From contig NZ_JAPSKE010000023.1 in assembly GCF_031177825.1 (NCBI RefSeq), positions 1 to 64,000 of the forward strand: 64,000 nt of DNA, in the 5' to 3' direction. Below are positions 15,861 to 25,177 of the stretch, in pieces; the first letter of the stretch is position 1, and each line of letters starts with the position of its first letter. A program made the position numbers and the translations under genes. The notes below the pieces were generated by a model that was not told the origin of the DNA, made no database searches, and worked only from the letters and a program-made list of their open reading frames with translations. Source of the DNA: Paenibacillus sp. (lineage in GTDB: Bacteria; Bacillota; Bacilli; Paenibacillales; YIM-B00363).

Positions 15861-17039
15861 TCAATAAGCGAGCGCGAACAATCCTTCGATATGCGACAAG
15901 TACCGCGCGTTGCTCGCCTTCTTCATCAGCGAAGCCGGAGCGCCCTTGAGCTCGATGCCGTGTTCCCCGATGGAGCCGATGCCGTCTTTGCGACCGAGGC
16001 TCGCCAGCGTACCGGAGAATACCGGGTGGAACGTCTGCAGACTGCCGCCGTTATACGTTGCCGCGATGTTCGCGCCGACGAGCTCGCCCATCTGCCAAGC
16101 CAATTGCGCCGTCGGCGGGTACGGACGTCCTTCCGGTCCGAAGACGACCGCGCAGTCGCCCGCGAGGAATACGTCCGGATGCGATACCGACTGCAGGTAC
16201 TCGTTCACGGACGCGCGGCCGCGGTTCACTTCGATGCCGCAATTCGCAACGAGCGCGTGCCCTTGCACGCCGCCGGTCCAGACCAACGTGCCGGTTTCGA
16301 TCGTGCGGCCGTCCTTCAGCGTTACGACGCCGCCGTTCACTTCGGTAATCGGCAGGCTCGTGAGGAACTGCACGCCGCGCTGCTCGAGGCTCGTCACCGC
16401 GCGCTGGATCAGCTCCGGCGAGAACATCGGCAGAATCGTCGGCATCGCTTCGACCAAGTACAACGACACGTCGTTGAAGTCTACGCCCGCCTCGCGGCAG
16501 TAGCCCGGGAGCTCGTCCGCGAGCTCGCCTACGAGCTCTACGCCGGTGAGGCCGCCGCCGCCGATGACGAACGTCGCGTCCGCTTTGTTCTTCGAGACGC
16601 GGTACGCGCGAAGCTTCCCCTTCACGTGCGCGAAGATGCGGTTCGCCTCTGCCGCCGACTTCAGCGTCAGGCTGTTCTCCTGGAGACCCGGGATGCCGAA
16701 GTAGTTCGTCTCGCTGCCGAGCGCGAGCACGAGCGTGTCGTAGTCGTAGGAGGAGCCGTCCGCGAGCGATACTTTCTTGCCGGCCGGGTCGACCGCCTGC
16801 ACGGAGCCGATCTTCACGTCGATCGCCTTGCCCTTGAACAGCTTGCTAAGCGGCAGCGCGACGGCTTTCTCGGACACGTTGCCCGCGGCCAGACGGTGAA
16901 GCTCGGTAATGATTTGGTGAGAATCGTATTTATTGATGACCGTAATTTGCGCTTCGCTCGCGGACAGATGCTTCCGCGCGGACAGCGCGCTTAACAAGCC
17001 GCCGTATCCGGCGCCGAGAATGACGATTTTTTTGCTCAT
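15861..17039 (-). CDS. ndh: Type II NADH dehydrogenase (NDH-2)
   Basis: A 392-residue FAD/NAD(P)-binding oxidoreductase. FAD-binding GAGYGG (about 8-13), second Rossmann motif GGGGLTGVELVGELADE (about 160), and the conserved late stretches VFLAGDCAV and PPTAQLAWQMG. NDH-2 passes electrons from NADH to menaquinone at the inner face of the membrane without pumping protons. It lies 16 bp behind a DUF1641 gene, the yjlC-ndh arrangement of B. subtilis, and shares the Rex-like control region upstream of yjlC, which fits a role in NADH/NAD+ balance. Confidence 0.9.
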   Translation of the reverse strand: MSKKIVILGAGYGGLLSALSARKHLSASEAQITVINKYDSHQIITELHRLAAGNVSEKAVALPLSKLFKGKAIDVKIGSVQAVDPAGKKVSLADGSSYDYDTLVLALGSETNYFGIPGLQENSLTLKSAAEANRIFAHVKGKLRAYRVSKNKADATFVIGGGGLTGVELVGELADELPGYCREAGVDFNDVSLYLVEAMPTILPMFSPELIQRAVTSLEQRGVQFLTSLPITEVNGGVVTLKDGRTIETGTLVWTGGVQGHALVANCGIEVNRGRASVNEYLQSVSHPDVFLAGDCAVVFGPEGRPYPPTAQLAWQMGELVGANIAATYNGGSLQTFHPVFSGTLASLGRKDGIGSIGEHGIELKGAPASLMKKASNARYLSHIEGLFALAY

Positions 17040-17055
17040 GGATTTCGCGCCCCCC

Positions 17056-17490
17056 TTAAGACTGCTGTTTACGTTCGCCGAGTATGTCCAAATACGCTTG
17101 GCCGAAGCGAAGCATCCGCTGCAGCTCCGGATCCTTCAGCATCTTCAGCATGCCGAACAAGCCGATCGTCGTCTCGTCCGTCTCCGCGCGGTCGTTCGCC
17201 TCGATCGCAGCGGAAGCGAAGTATTTCGCCTTCTCTTCAATCGGCTTGAGCACCTCTTGGAGGCCGCCGATCGTATCTTGAATGAGCACGCGGTCGGTAA
17301 CGACCTTCTGCGCCAAATCGTACGTCTTCGTCAGAAGCGCCGTCATCTCCGCCAGCTTCGGCAGGTTGTCGACCAGCGTCGTCAACGCTTCCTGCACTTC
17401 CGGCTTCAACAGCTGCTCGAGTACGTCAGGTCTCAGCGCGGACTCTTGCGTCGCTACGGCCGGCTGCTTGTTCGCTACGCTTGCTTCCAT
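17056..17490 (-). CDS. yjlC: YjlC-like DUF1641 protein
   Basis: A 144-residue helical protein of the DUF1641 family (LLKPEVQEALTTLVDNLPKLAEMTALLTKTYDLAQ; GLQEVLKPIEEKAKYF; GLFGMLKMLKDPELQRML). In B. subtilis the same gene precedes ndh in a Rex-repressed operon; its function is not established, but DUF1641 proteins are often next to quinone-reducing dehydrogenases. The leader is about 40 bp past the proximal Rex box. Confidence 0.85.
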   Translation of the reverse strand: MEASVANKQPAVATQESALRPDVLEQLLKPEVQEALTTLVDNLPKLAEMTALLTKTYDLAQKVVTDRVLIQDTIGGLQEVLKPIEEKAKYFASAAIEANDRAETDETTIGLFGMLKMLKDPELQRMLRFGQAYLDILGERKQQS

Positions 17491-17529
17491 TCTTCTCCCA
17501 CTCCTTGTTGTGTCGGACGTCGGAATACA

Positions 17530-17547
17530 TTGTGAAATTCTTCACAT
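17530..17547. promoter_or_regulatory. Rex-type operator (proximal)
   Basis: TTGTGAAATTCTTCACAT, an imperfect match to the Rex consensus TTGTGAA-N4-TTCACAA with one differing base. It sits in the leader of yjlC-ndh. Rex releases DNA when NADH is high, so this would de-repress NADH dehydrogenase. Confidence 0.75.
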
Positions 17548-17622
17548 ACTAAAAAGTTCTCGTCCGACGTTCCTATGAATGATGTCCTTGTGAATAGTTT
17601 ATTACATTACAGACCGGTCTGC

Positions 17623-17647
17623 ATTATAAATGTGAAAATTATCACAT
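17623..17647 (-). promoter_or_regulatory. yjlC-ndh promoter with distal Rex-type operator
   Basis: TATAAT on the minus strand (17623-17628) is directly downstream of ATGTGA-N6-TCACAT (17630-17647), a perfect inverted repeat close to the Rex motif that would cover the -35/-10 region. It is exactly 100 bp from the proximal box. Confidence 0.65.
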
Positions 17648-17709
17648 AAATAATATTTATAGGGGTGACAACCTTTTCGAACCGCATAAAAATTCCCAAC
17701 GACCGCCGT

Positions 17710-18822
17710 TTACGCGGCCTTCGGGGCTTTCCGCATCCTTTTCCACCAGACGATCAGAAACAACAGCGGGATGTATCCGGATACGATCCAGAACCCCGCG
17801 TTCGAATATACGTTAGCGAGCCAGTCGATCGATTGCCGGTCGCGGATCCAAAACGCCAGCGCCAAATACCCGCCGAGGAACAACGGCAAAGAGACGCGTC
17901 GCTTGATCGGCCACAGCTGTCCCGCTCCCCGGCAAGCCGCCCACAAACAGACGGACACGTTGACGAGCGCCTTCAGCAGCCATACGGAGATGACGAGATA
18001 CTCCAATCGCTGCATGACCGGCACCTCGATCATCATCACGATATTCAGCGTCGGCCAGATGATATGATGGAGCTGGCCTTCCGAATAATACATCAGCGTG
18101 ACCAGCATGACGAAAAGATAGATGATCGTAGCGGCGCCGACGGCGGCATGCGTCCAGCGCTGCGATTCCGCCGGACGCTTAACGAACGGGTATAACACTA
18201 GCATCGTCTCGAACCCGAGGTACGGGAAGGCCATCGATCGGGCGGAACGGAGAATGTCGGCGACCGAATGCGTCCCTATGGGCAGCAGGTTCGCCGGGTG
18301 GATATACTTAAATGCGAACGCGAACAACGGAATGGTCAGCGCGTAGGGTATCGCCGTTCCCCATACGCTCATCCCGGTTACCGTCCGCAGGCCGCCGGAC
18401 ACTGTGTAATACACGAGCAGCAATAAGATAGCGGCGAGCGGATAAATATTGATTCTCGGGAACAACCACACCTGGATGACTTCCAAGAAGATCCTGAATA
18501 CGACGAACCCGCCGAGGACGAAATAAAGAACGAATGCCGCATTCGCCGCGGTTCCGATCCATCGGCCGAAGTGGACCTTGTTCAGTTGCACGACGTCCGC
18601 CGGCGAATCCGACGCATCCAATGCGAAATACATCATCCACACGATCGCATGAATGCCCCCTCCGACAAAGAGAACGGAGATCCATGCGTCATACCCCGCC
18701 GGCTCTAGAATCTCTTTCTGAAACTTTAAGACGCCGACGCCGACGATGCTGCTATGGATGAGAAAAAAAACGAACAACGAAGAAATCAGGCGATTCTCCC
18801 CGATCCGGCGACTCCCGCTCAT
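17710..18822 (-). CDS. Spore germination permease (GerAB/GerKB family)
   Basis: A 370-residue membrane protein with about ten helices, belonging to the amino-acid-permease-related B subunit of GerA-type germinant receptors (VGVGVLKFQKEI ... GLRTVTGMSVWGTAIPYA ... FPYLGFETMLVLYPFVK). It sits in the inner spore membrane and helps detect small germinants. GGGAGGGGG precedes the ATG. Third gene of an A-C-B operon with 25 bp to the C gene. Confidence 0.9.
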   Translation of the reverse strand: MSGSRRIGENRLISSLFVFFLIHSSIVGVGVLKFQKEILEPAGYDAWISVLFVGGGIHAIVWMMYFALDASDSPADVVQLNKVHFGRWIGTAANAAFVLYFVLGGFVVFRIFLEVIQVWLFPRINIYPLAAILLLLVYYTVSGGLRTVTGMSVWGTAIPYALTIPLFAFAFKYIHPANLLPIGTHSVADILRSARSMAFPYLGFETMLVLYPFVKRPAESQRWTHAAVGAATIIYLFVMLVTLMYYSEGQLHHIIWPTLNIVMMIEVPVMQRLEYLVISVWLLKALVNVSVCLWAACRGAGQLWPIKRRVSLPLFLGGYLALAFWIRDRQSIDWLANVYSNAGFWIVSGYIPLLFLIVWWKRMRKAPKAA

Positions 18823-18847
18823 GGCTGCCCCCTCCCGGTCCGCCGGG

Positions 18848-19941
18848 TTATTCCCCGACGCCGGTCTGAAAGATGTTCAACTTTACCGTGACTTCCGTAC
18901 CGACGGACGGGTATAGTTCTTGGAATACCCGTTCGTTCCAACGCCGATCCCGGCTTCTAACCATATCGCCGAATCCGACGGGATCCACGCGGCGTTCCTT
19001 GAAATACTTCAGCAGCGCTTCAATCTCTCGCTCGATATACGAGGCCCCCTCGCGCTCCATCTCCGACAGCCCTTCGGGCGTTGCAAGCTTCACCTGTTCC
19101 GGCACTTTCCTCGCCAACGCCTCCACCTCGGTTCGGATCGAGATCTCGGGCACCGGGCGGACTCGCTTCACCTTGAACTTCGTCTCCGATCGGATGACCT
19201 GGATCGCTACGTAGCTATCCCGGGCTTCCCGCGGCTCTTTCACGGGAATGAGCATACTTCCGTTCCTCCCGTTTTCGACGAGCAGCTTCAAGAGGAACGA
19301 ATCCTTAAAGCCGATCACCGCGGCCAGCCGGTCCTCCCGAAACAAGGCCGTCCCGCCGAGCTCCGGCGCTCCGTTCTTCGGGCGGAAGTACGGCATATAC
19401 ATGTCGCGGCCTACCCCGAAGAAGTTGTACAGAGACAAATGCAGGTTCGACGACGGAAGATTGCCGTTGCGAACGTTCTGCATCGCCATGTCGGACAACA
19501 GCGTCGATTCTTGCGCTTCTTCGTCTGCTCCAACAGCTCGACGGCCTCCCCTTCCGTTACCGCGAGGATCATGCGCGTCGAGATCTTCGGATCCTTGCAG
19601 AACGTATCCAACACGGTACCGACCCCTTTCTTCGCGAACGATTCGCCGAATACCGCTAAGTTGACTTGTCCGTACTCCAGCGTTCCGCTCGATTTCATAT
19701 TCAAGCTTGGAATCATGTTGAAGTGCGAGACGGAATCGGCCTGAAGCAGCTCTACGTCGGCCTTGGTTTTCTTCGTATAGAGCGGGATCAACACCGCGGA
19801 CGACTCCCCCTTCACGGACAAGTCGAACCCGGTCGTCTGCACGAGCTTCACTTCATTGACGATGGCTTGCTCCCCGCAAGCCGCGAGCAGCGGCACGAGC
19901 GCGAGCGCGATCCCTAGGCGGCTCATGCGGCTAATCCTCAT
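18848..19941 (-). pseudogene. Germination receptor lipoprotein (GerAC/GerKC family), frameshifted
   Basis: The 5' frame encodes a lipoprotein signal (ALALVPLLAACG) and the first 140 residues of a GerAC protein, to VELLEQTKK. The rest (ESTLLSDMAMQNVRNGNLPSSNLHLSLYNFF ... VTVKLNIFQTG) is in another frame down to 18848. Restoring one C at about 19516 (plus strand) joins the frames as KKAQESTLLSD, so one base is missing. It is either a dead subunit, which would probably silence the receptor, or a sequencing error. It overlaps the end of the A-subunit gene by 11 bp. Confidence 0.85.
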
Positions 19942-21463
19942 CGGCGTCCTCCCCCGTTCCGGCTCCGGGCGTGTATCTCGTACGCGATCGCGGACGCAAA
20001 TATCCGGGCCGCTTGCTCGTCCATGGGAACGGCGGCCGGATCAGACTATCGTTCAAGTCTCCTACTCTCAAAGGGTATACAGGGACGGTATACGGAGATC
20101 CCAATGACGTTAACTTCGTTACATGTACCAGCAGGAAGCCGATGCCGATGAATAAGCCGATCGCCCCCCATAGGGAGGACAGTACGATCATTGGAAACCG
20201 TAAAAATCGAATCGTATTGGACATCTTATAGATCGGCGTCGTAAACGAGGCTAACGCGGACAGCGCGACCACGATGATCAGAATATTGCTCGTGAGCGCG
20301 GCTTCCACGGCGGCTTGTCCGATGATAATGCCTCCGACGATGCCGAGCGTCTGCCCGATCTTCGTCGGCAGCCGCGCTCCGGCCTCCCGCAGAAACTCGA
20401 TGGTCAGCTCCAGGAACAAGACCTCGAAGACGGGAGGAAACGGCACGTTCATCCGCGAGTAGATGAGCGGCCCGAGCAGATCCTGCGGGATGACCTCGTA
20501 ATGGAACGTCGTGATCGCGATGTAGAACGATGTGGCGAACAAGGAGAACACGACCCCGATAATCCGGATGATGCGGAAGAACGACCCTAAAATCCAAGGC
20601 AAAAAATAATCCTCGGGAGAAATGAAGAAGTCATGGAGCGTCGAAGGGCCGGTGATAAAATACGGCGAGCCGTCCGCAATGATCGCGACCTGCCCGGAGA
20701 TGAGCGCATAGACGACCCGATCCCTGCGCTCGGTCGTCACGAACAAGGGGAAGGGCGTAGCCGATTCGTCTGCGATCATTTGATCGAGCAGCGACGTATC
20801 GAAGATGACGTCGAAGTCGATCCCTTCCAACCGTTGCCGCGCCGTCTGCACGTTCCGTTCGTTCGTCACGCCTTCGATGTAGACGATGGCGACTCTGGAC
20901 TTGGACATCGAGCCGATCGTCAGCTCTTTCACGACCAGCTGCGGAATGCTGAGCTGCATCCGCAAGAGATGCAAGTTGGTATCGAGATCTTCGATAAACC
21001 CGACGTTCGGCCCGACCACGCTGAATTCGTTCTCGGTCGTATTGTCCTTCCTCATGCCGTGCAAGCCGGCAAGCGGAACTAAGGCGCATCGCTTCCGCTC
21101 GCCGGCCCGGCGGACGAGCGCATGCCCTCTCAATAGCTTGGACTGAATGATCTCCACTTGATCGGTCACTTCGATTTCTTCCGTAGGAATCCATCTCGCA
21201 AGACCTTCAAGGCTGTGGATATCGTCCGACTGCGACGCATGGCGCTGCAGCGGTTCGATCAGCCGCTTCCGCAACAGCTCCTTGTCGACTAGCGTTCCAT
21301 AATACGAGACAGTAATTTCGTCCGCGGCGGAAGGAATGCGCATCTCTTGGTAATCCGTGGATCGCTTCGCTTGTTCGATCAGCAATTCGAGGTCGTCGAA
21401 CTCGGTCTGTACCTTCGACGCTTCCGCTTGTTCCGGGGAAGGGGCTTCTAGAGTCGCGTCCAT
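19931..21463 (-). CDS. Germination receptor A subunit (GerAA/GerKA family)
   Basis: A 510-residue protein with a soluble N-terminal half (two GerAA subdomains, ending about residue 290; IAIVYIEGVTNERNVQ and ADGSPYFITGPSTLHDFFISPEDYF) and four to five C-terminal helices (PVFEVLFLELTIEFLREAGARLPTKIGQTLGIVGGIIIGQAAVEA). This pattern is diagnostic of the A subunit, thought to form a nutrient-gated ion channel in the spore membrane. First gene of the operon. No clear sigma-G promoter could be identified in the 120 bp upstream. Confidence 0.92.
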   Translation of the reverse strand: MDATLEAPSPEQAEASKVQTEFDDLELLIEQAKRSTDYQEMRIPSAADEITVSYYGTLVDKELLRKRLIEPLQRHASQSDDIHSLEGLARWIPTEEIEVTDQVEIIQSKLLRGHALVRRAGERKRCALVPLAGLHGMRKDNTTENEFSVVGPNVGFIEDLDTNLHLLRMQLSIPQLVVKELTIGSMSKSRVAIVYIEGVTNERNVQTARQRLEGIDFDVIFDTSLLDQMIADESATPFPLFVTTERRDRVVYALISGQVAIIADGSPYFITGPSTLHDFFISPEDYFLPWILGSFFRIIRIIGVVFSLFATSFYIAITTFHYEVIPQDLLGPLIYSRMNVPFPPVFEVLFLELTIEFLREAGARLPTKIGQTLGIVGGIIIGQAAVEAALTSNILIIVVALSALASFTTPIYKMSNTIRFLRFPMIVLSSLWGAIGLFIGIGFLLVHVTKLTSLGSPYTVPVYPLRVGDLNDSLIRPPFPWTSKRPGYLRPRSRTRYTPGAGTGEDADED

Positions 21464-21537
21464 CGCATGGCTCCGTTATCGTCAAAGTGTGGAAAATGGT
21501 TACTGGGTAGTTTGCCTAAGCCTTCCTTTTTTATGTA

Positions 21538-21573
21538 GAAAAGCCGTCCCGCATGCATGCTGCGGAACGGCTT
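21538..21573 (-). terminator. Terminator of the P450 gene
   Basis: AAGCCGTCCCGCA (21541-21553) and TGCGGAACGGCTT (21561-21573) pair with one mismatch; the minus strand continues TTTTC. Confidence 0.8.
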
Positions 21574-21586
21574 CCGGGGAATGCGC

Positions 21587-22804
21587 TTATCGGCCGGACG
21601 CGCGGAACGTTACGGGGAACGACTGCACGCCGAAGACGAACGGGCTTTGAATCGGGTTCATCGGCGCGTCGGCGGCCCGGCGAATCTCTTCCATCCGCTC
21701 GACGACGGCGCGCAGCGCGATCTGCGCCTCGAGCCGAGCGAGCGGGGCCCCTAAACAGAAGTGGATGCCGGACCCGAACGACAGGTGTTGGTTCGGCTTC
21801 CGATCGGGGACGAAGGCGTCCGGATCGTCGAACTTGGACTCGTCCCGGTTGGCGGAAGCGACCCAAACGACGACTTGCTCGCCAGCGCGAATGCGCTCGC
21901 CGCCGAGCTCCGCATCTTGGGCGCATACTCTGCCGATCGCCTGAATCGGCGGATAGTACCGAAGCGTCTCCTCCACGAAGGACGGGATCGTCTCCGGGCT
22001 GCGCCGCAGCAGCGGCTGCAAGTCAGGCTGCTCGGTCAGAATCCGGACCGCGTTCGCGATCAAGTTCGTCGTCGTCTCGTTGCCGGCCGCAAGCAGCAAC
22101 ATCGAAAACCCGACGATTTCCGCATCCGTCAGCTTCTGCCCGTCGATCTCCGCGGCGATCAGCAGCGAAATCAGATCTTCCTGCGGCCGCTCCCGATGCT
22201 CCCGAAGGATGCCCGCGAAATACGCCTGAAGCTCCGCGATCGTTCGGGCCTTCTCCGCCGACACCCGCGCGAACGCCTCGTCGGTGTTCTCGTCCAATCC
22301 CATCACGAGCGCATCGGACCACGCCTTGAACAGATCGCGATCCTTCGCCGGGACGCCGAGCAGCTCGGCGATGACGATGACCGGCAGCGGCACGGTCAGA
22401 TCGCCGACGATATCCATAGCGCCTCCGGAGCGCTTCGCGTCCAACAACTCGTCCGCGATCGACCGGATGTGCGGCTCCAGATTCGATACGACCTTCGGCG
22501 TGAACGCTTTGTTGACAAGCGCCCGCAATGGGCCGTGCCGCGGCGGATCCATCGTCAGAATCGTCTCCGTCTCGTCCCCGGCCAGTCCCCGCCGGGAGGA
22601 AAACCCCGCCGGATCCTTCAGAACGCGCAACGCGTCCTCGTACCGGAAGACGTCCCAACAGCTTCGGCTTCCGTCGTACCGCACGGGCGTCGTGCGACGC
22701 AGCTGGTTGTATACGGGGAACGGCGAGAGCCGCTTCTCCGTCGTATCCAATTCCGCCATCGGGATCATGTTCGCGTATCGTTCCGGCTTTTTCGTATCCA
22801 ACAT
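21587..22804 (-). CDS. Cytochrome P450
   Basis: A 405-residue soluble class I bacterial P450. I-helix LLLAAGNETTTN, K-helix EETLRYYPP (ExxR), and the heme loop FGSGIHFCLGAPLAR with Cys350 as the iron ligand. Close in style to CYP107/CYP109 enzymes of bacilli that hydroxylate fatty acids, terpenoids or steroids; the substrate is not predictable. No ferredoxin or reductase gene is adjacent, so redox partners must come from elsewhere. GAGGAGACAGG precedes the ATG. Confidence 0.92.
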   Translation of the reverse strand: MLDTKKPERYANMIPMAELDTTEKRLSPFPVYNQLRRTTPVRYDGSRSCWDVFRYEDALRVLKDPAGFSSRRGLAGDETETILTMDPPRHGPLRALVNKAFTPKVVSNLEPHIRSIADELLDAKRSGGAMDIVGDLTVPLPVIVIAELLGVPAKDRDLFKAWSDALVMGLDENTDEAFARVSAEKARTIAELQAYFAGILREHRERPQEDLISLLIAAEIDGQKLTDAEIVGFSMLLLAAGNETTTNLIANAVRILTEQPDLQPLLRRSPETIPSFVEETLRYYPPIQAIGRVCAQDAELGGERIRAGEQVVVWVASANRDESKFDDPDAFVPDRKPNQHLSFGSGIHFCLGAPLARLEAQIALRAVVERMEEIRRAADAPMNPIQSPFVFGVQSFPVTFRASGR

Positions 22805-22939
22805 CGTCCTGTCTCCTCGGCAGATGACGTCTTTTTTTTCCAGATTGGTATATCATGCGTCGGAATGGGTGCCGTCATCCATGAAAGCTCCAATACGAAA
22901 GCCGACGGGGTCGACGCCCCGCCGGCTTCGGCTGCCTCG

Positions 22940-23277
22940 CTATATGCAATTCCGCAGAAACGTCTCCACCGCGCTCCGCATGTCCGCGGTCTCCTCGTGT
23001 CCCGCCTCGTACACGCGCAAGTCCCATGCGTCCGCGGGCGCGGGCGACGAGCGCATTGACGTCCGCGGTGGAGAACCGCTGCAAGAGCCCAGGCACGTAG
23101 TAGTAGATGCCAGCGCCGGAACCGGCTCGATCCCGTTCAATCCAGAACGAGCCGCTCCAGCGCGTACCCGTCCCGCTCCTCCGTCTCCCGCGACAAGACG
23201 CGCATCGGCGCGCCGAGCGGCGGCGTCTCCCCTAACGCGTGCAGCAGCTCCCTGCGCTTACCCTCGATCGAAAGCAT
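22940..23277 (-). pseudogene. Remnant of an alpha/beta-hydrolase gene
   Basis: Three recognisable pieces of one gene in three frames. The start is MLSIEGKRRELLHALGETPP ... ERLVLD (from 23277, with GGAAGG upstream), followed after a one-base loss by LNGIEPVPA. Next comes IYYYVPGLLQRFSTADVNALVA, and last DAWDLRVYEAGHEETADMRSAVETFL, ending at 22940. In intact members of this esterase family these pieces are separated by some 200 more residues, so two internal deletions have occurred. The 5' end overlaps the FtsH-like gene by 20 bp. Confidence 0.75.
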
Positions 23278-25177
23278 CGTCTTCGCCTTTCCTTCCGACA
23301 TCCCCATCTCCATCTCCATCTCCATTTCCGTCCCCGTCTTCGCCTGCTCCGGCTCCGCCGTCCTCGTCGTCGTCGATCCCGCCGTCGGCATCGCCCTCGT
23401 CTCCGTCCCCGCGTCCGTCGCCGCCCGCTTCCTCGTCCTCGCCCGGCTCGGATAGCGCCCCGGGCTCTTCCTCGAGCGGCTCTTGCGCCGGGGCCGCCTG
23501 TCGGGCCGCATCGGCCGACGTGCGCGAGACGATCAAGGGCAGCTCCGGCCTTGCATGCCCGTACAGGCGCACGAAGATGTCCTCGATCTCTTCGCCGGTC
23601 AAGTCGCCTCGCTGCAGCAGCTCCTCCGCGATCGCATGGACGAACTCCGCCCGCTCCCGTACGAGCGCCTTCGCCTGCGCCATCTGCTCCTTCAACAGCT
23701 CGTTGATTTTCGGCCGCAGCGTTCGGATCGCCTCCGCGCCCGCGCCGACCGCGCGGAAGCTGAACAGATCGTCGCCCATCCCGACGAGGCCGAGATACGC
23801 GCCCGCCAGCTGGGTCGCCTGCTGCAGATCGGAGGCGACCCCGTTCAGCTTTTTCCCGAGAAACTCCTCTTCCGCGGCGCGCGCCGCGAGACACACTTGA
23901 ATCGCCGCCAACAACTCGCTGTCGCTTCGATTATACCGCTCGCGCGTCGGTTTCGTCGCCGCCAAACCGAGCGCGCCGCCGCGGCGGATGATCGTCACCT
24001 TCCATACGCGCTCGTGCGGCTTCAGCAAATACTGCGCCACCGCATGCCCCGCCTCGTGATACGCCACGTTCCGCTTCTCTTCGTCGCTCATGGAACGAAG
24101 CGGCTGCTTCAACCCCCACTCGTACGTCTCCATCGCCGCGCGGAAGTCGTCGTAGCCGGCCGCCGCCGCGCCGCGCTGATGCGCGATGACGACCGATTCG
24201 TTCACGATGTGCTTGATTTGCGCCGGGTTGTAACCGATCGTGTCGAGCGCCGCCTTCTCCGCCGTCAGCGTGTCGTCCTTCTTGACCTTCTTCAGATAAT
24301 ATTGGAAAATGTCCACCCGTCCGTCATAATCCGGCGCGTCCACCCACAGCTTTCTGTCGAAACGGCCGGGACGCAGCAGCGCCGGGTCGAGCGCGTGCGG
24401 CAGGTTCGTCGCCGCGACGGTGAGCACGGCCGGGCGCTCCGCCTTCGACCTCCGCAAGCCGAGCGTTCGCAGCAGCTTGGCGCGCTTGGAGCCGTCGATG
24501 TTCGGCGGATCCATCTGCAGCAGCAGCTCGTTCAGCAGCCCGGTGCCGGCCCCCATGCCGAAGAAGCCCGCGCCGCCGCCCCCTCCGCCTTGGCGCCGCA
24601 TGCCGATCGCGTCGATCTCGTCGATGAAGACGATGCAGGCGCCGTACACCTTCGCGAGCTTGCGCGCCTTCGCATATAGCCGCATCACCTTCAGGTTCCC
24701 GACGCCGATGAACATGGTTTGGAAGCTCGGCGCCGAGGCGTACGCGAAGGGGACCTGCGCTTCGTTCGCGATCACCTGCGCGAGATACGACTTTCCGGTG
24801 CCGGGAGGGCCGCACAAGAGCAAGCCGCGGATCGCCTCGCCGCCCATCCGCTTGAAATCCTTCACGCCCTTGAGCAGCATGACGATGCGCTCGGCGTTTT
24901 CCACGATTTCGGGGTTGCCTCGGTAATCGTCCCGCGTCGCGCCCGTCTCGTCGGGGAAAATCCAATACGTCCGGCCTCGGGCCAGAAACCAGAACAGCGC
25001 CGCGGACGGAACAATGATGAAGGAGACCGCGAACAGCAGTTGGAATATTAGGGAAAGCGCGGTCAGCGTCGCTTGCCATACGGGCGGACCGCCTAAGAAG
25101 ATCAGCGCGACCAGCGCCGCGACCGCGCCGACTCGAGCGAGCAGCAGCCTCCACTTGATCCGTTGGTACCTCCGCAT
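23258..25177 (-). CDS. FtsH-like membrane AAA+ zinc metalloprotease with acidic repeat tail
   Basis: A 639-residue protein. Two N-terminal helices (about 9-30 and 38-66) with almost no loop between them, then an AAA+ module (Walker A GPPGTGKS, Walker B VFIDEID, second region of homology NLPHALDPALLRPGRFDR) and an M41 peptidase with HEAGH (374-378) and the third ligand Asp in GVASDLQQATQLA. The first 560 residues are FtsH-like, but the extracytoplasmic domain of true FtsH is missing and a poly-Gly insert (QGGGGGGAGFFGMG) follows Walker B. Residues about 565-639 are Asp/Glu/Gly-rich repeats, probably disordered. Likely a paralogue, not the housekeeping FtsH. AAGGACGTGAGGG precedes the ATG. Confidence 0.85.
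   Translation of the reverse strand: MRRYQRIKWRLLLARVGAVAALVALIFLGGPPVWQATLTALSLIFQLLFAVSFIIVPSAALFWFLARGRTYWIFPDETGATRDDYRGNPEIVENAERIVMLLKGVKDFKRMGGEAIRGLLLCGPPGTGKSYLAQVIANEAQVPFAYASAPSFQTMFIGVGNLKVMRLYAKARKLAKVYGACIVFIDEIDAIGMRRQGGGGGGAGFFGMGAGTGLLNELLLQMDPPNIDGSKRAKLLRTLGLRRSKAERPAVLTVAATNLPHALDPALLRPGRFDRKLWVDAPDYDGRVDIFQYYLKKVKKDDTLTAEKAALDTIGYNPAQIKHIVNESVVIAHQRGAAAAGYDDFRAAMETYEWGLKQPLRSMSDEEKRNVAYHEAGHAVAQYLLKPHERVWKVTIIRRGGALGLAATKPTRERYNRSDSELLAAIQVCLAARAAEEEFLGKKLNGVASDLQQATQLAGAYLGLVGMGDDLFSFRAVGAGAEAIRTLRPKINELLKEQMAQAKALVRERAEFVHAIAEELLQRGDLTGEEIEDIFVRLYGHARPELPLIVSRTSADAARQAAPAQEPLEEEPGALSEPGEDEEAGGDGRGDGDEGDADGGIDDDEDGGAGAGEDGDGNGDGDGDGDVGRKGEDDAFDRG

Noticed and set aside
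17630-17647. GlnR/TnrA site upstream of yjlC
   Set aside because: The repeat is TGTGA-type with different spacing and fits Rex better, in agreement with the known control of yjlC-ndh.
23270-23350. CRISPR-like or tandem-repeat array
   Set aside because: The short hexamer repeats encode the acidic tail of the FtsH-like protein; they have no spacer structure.
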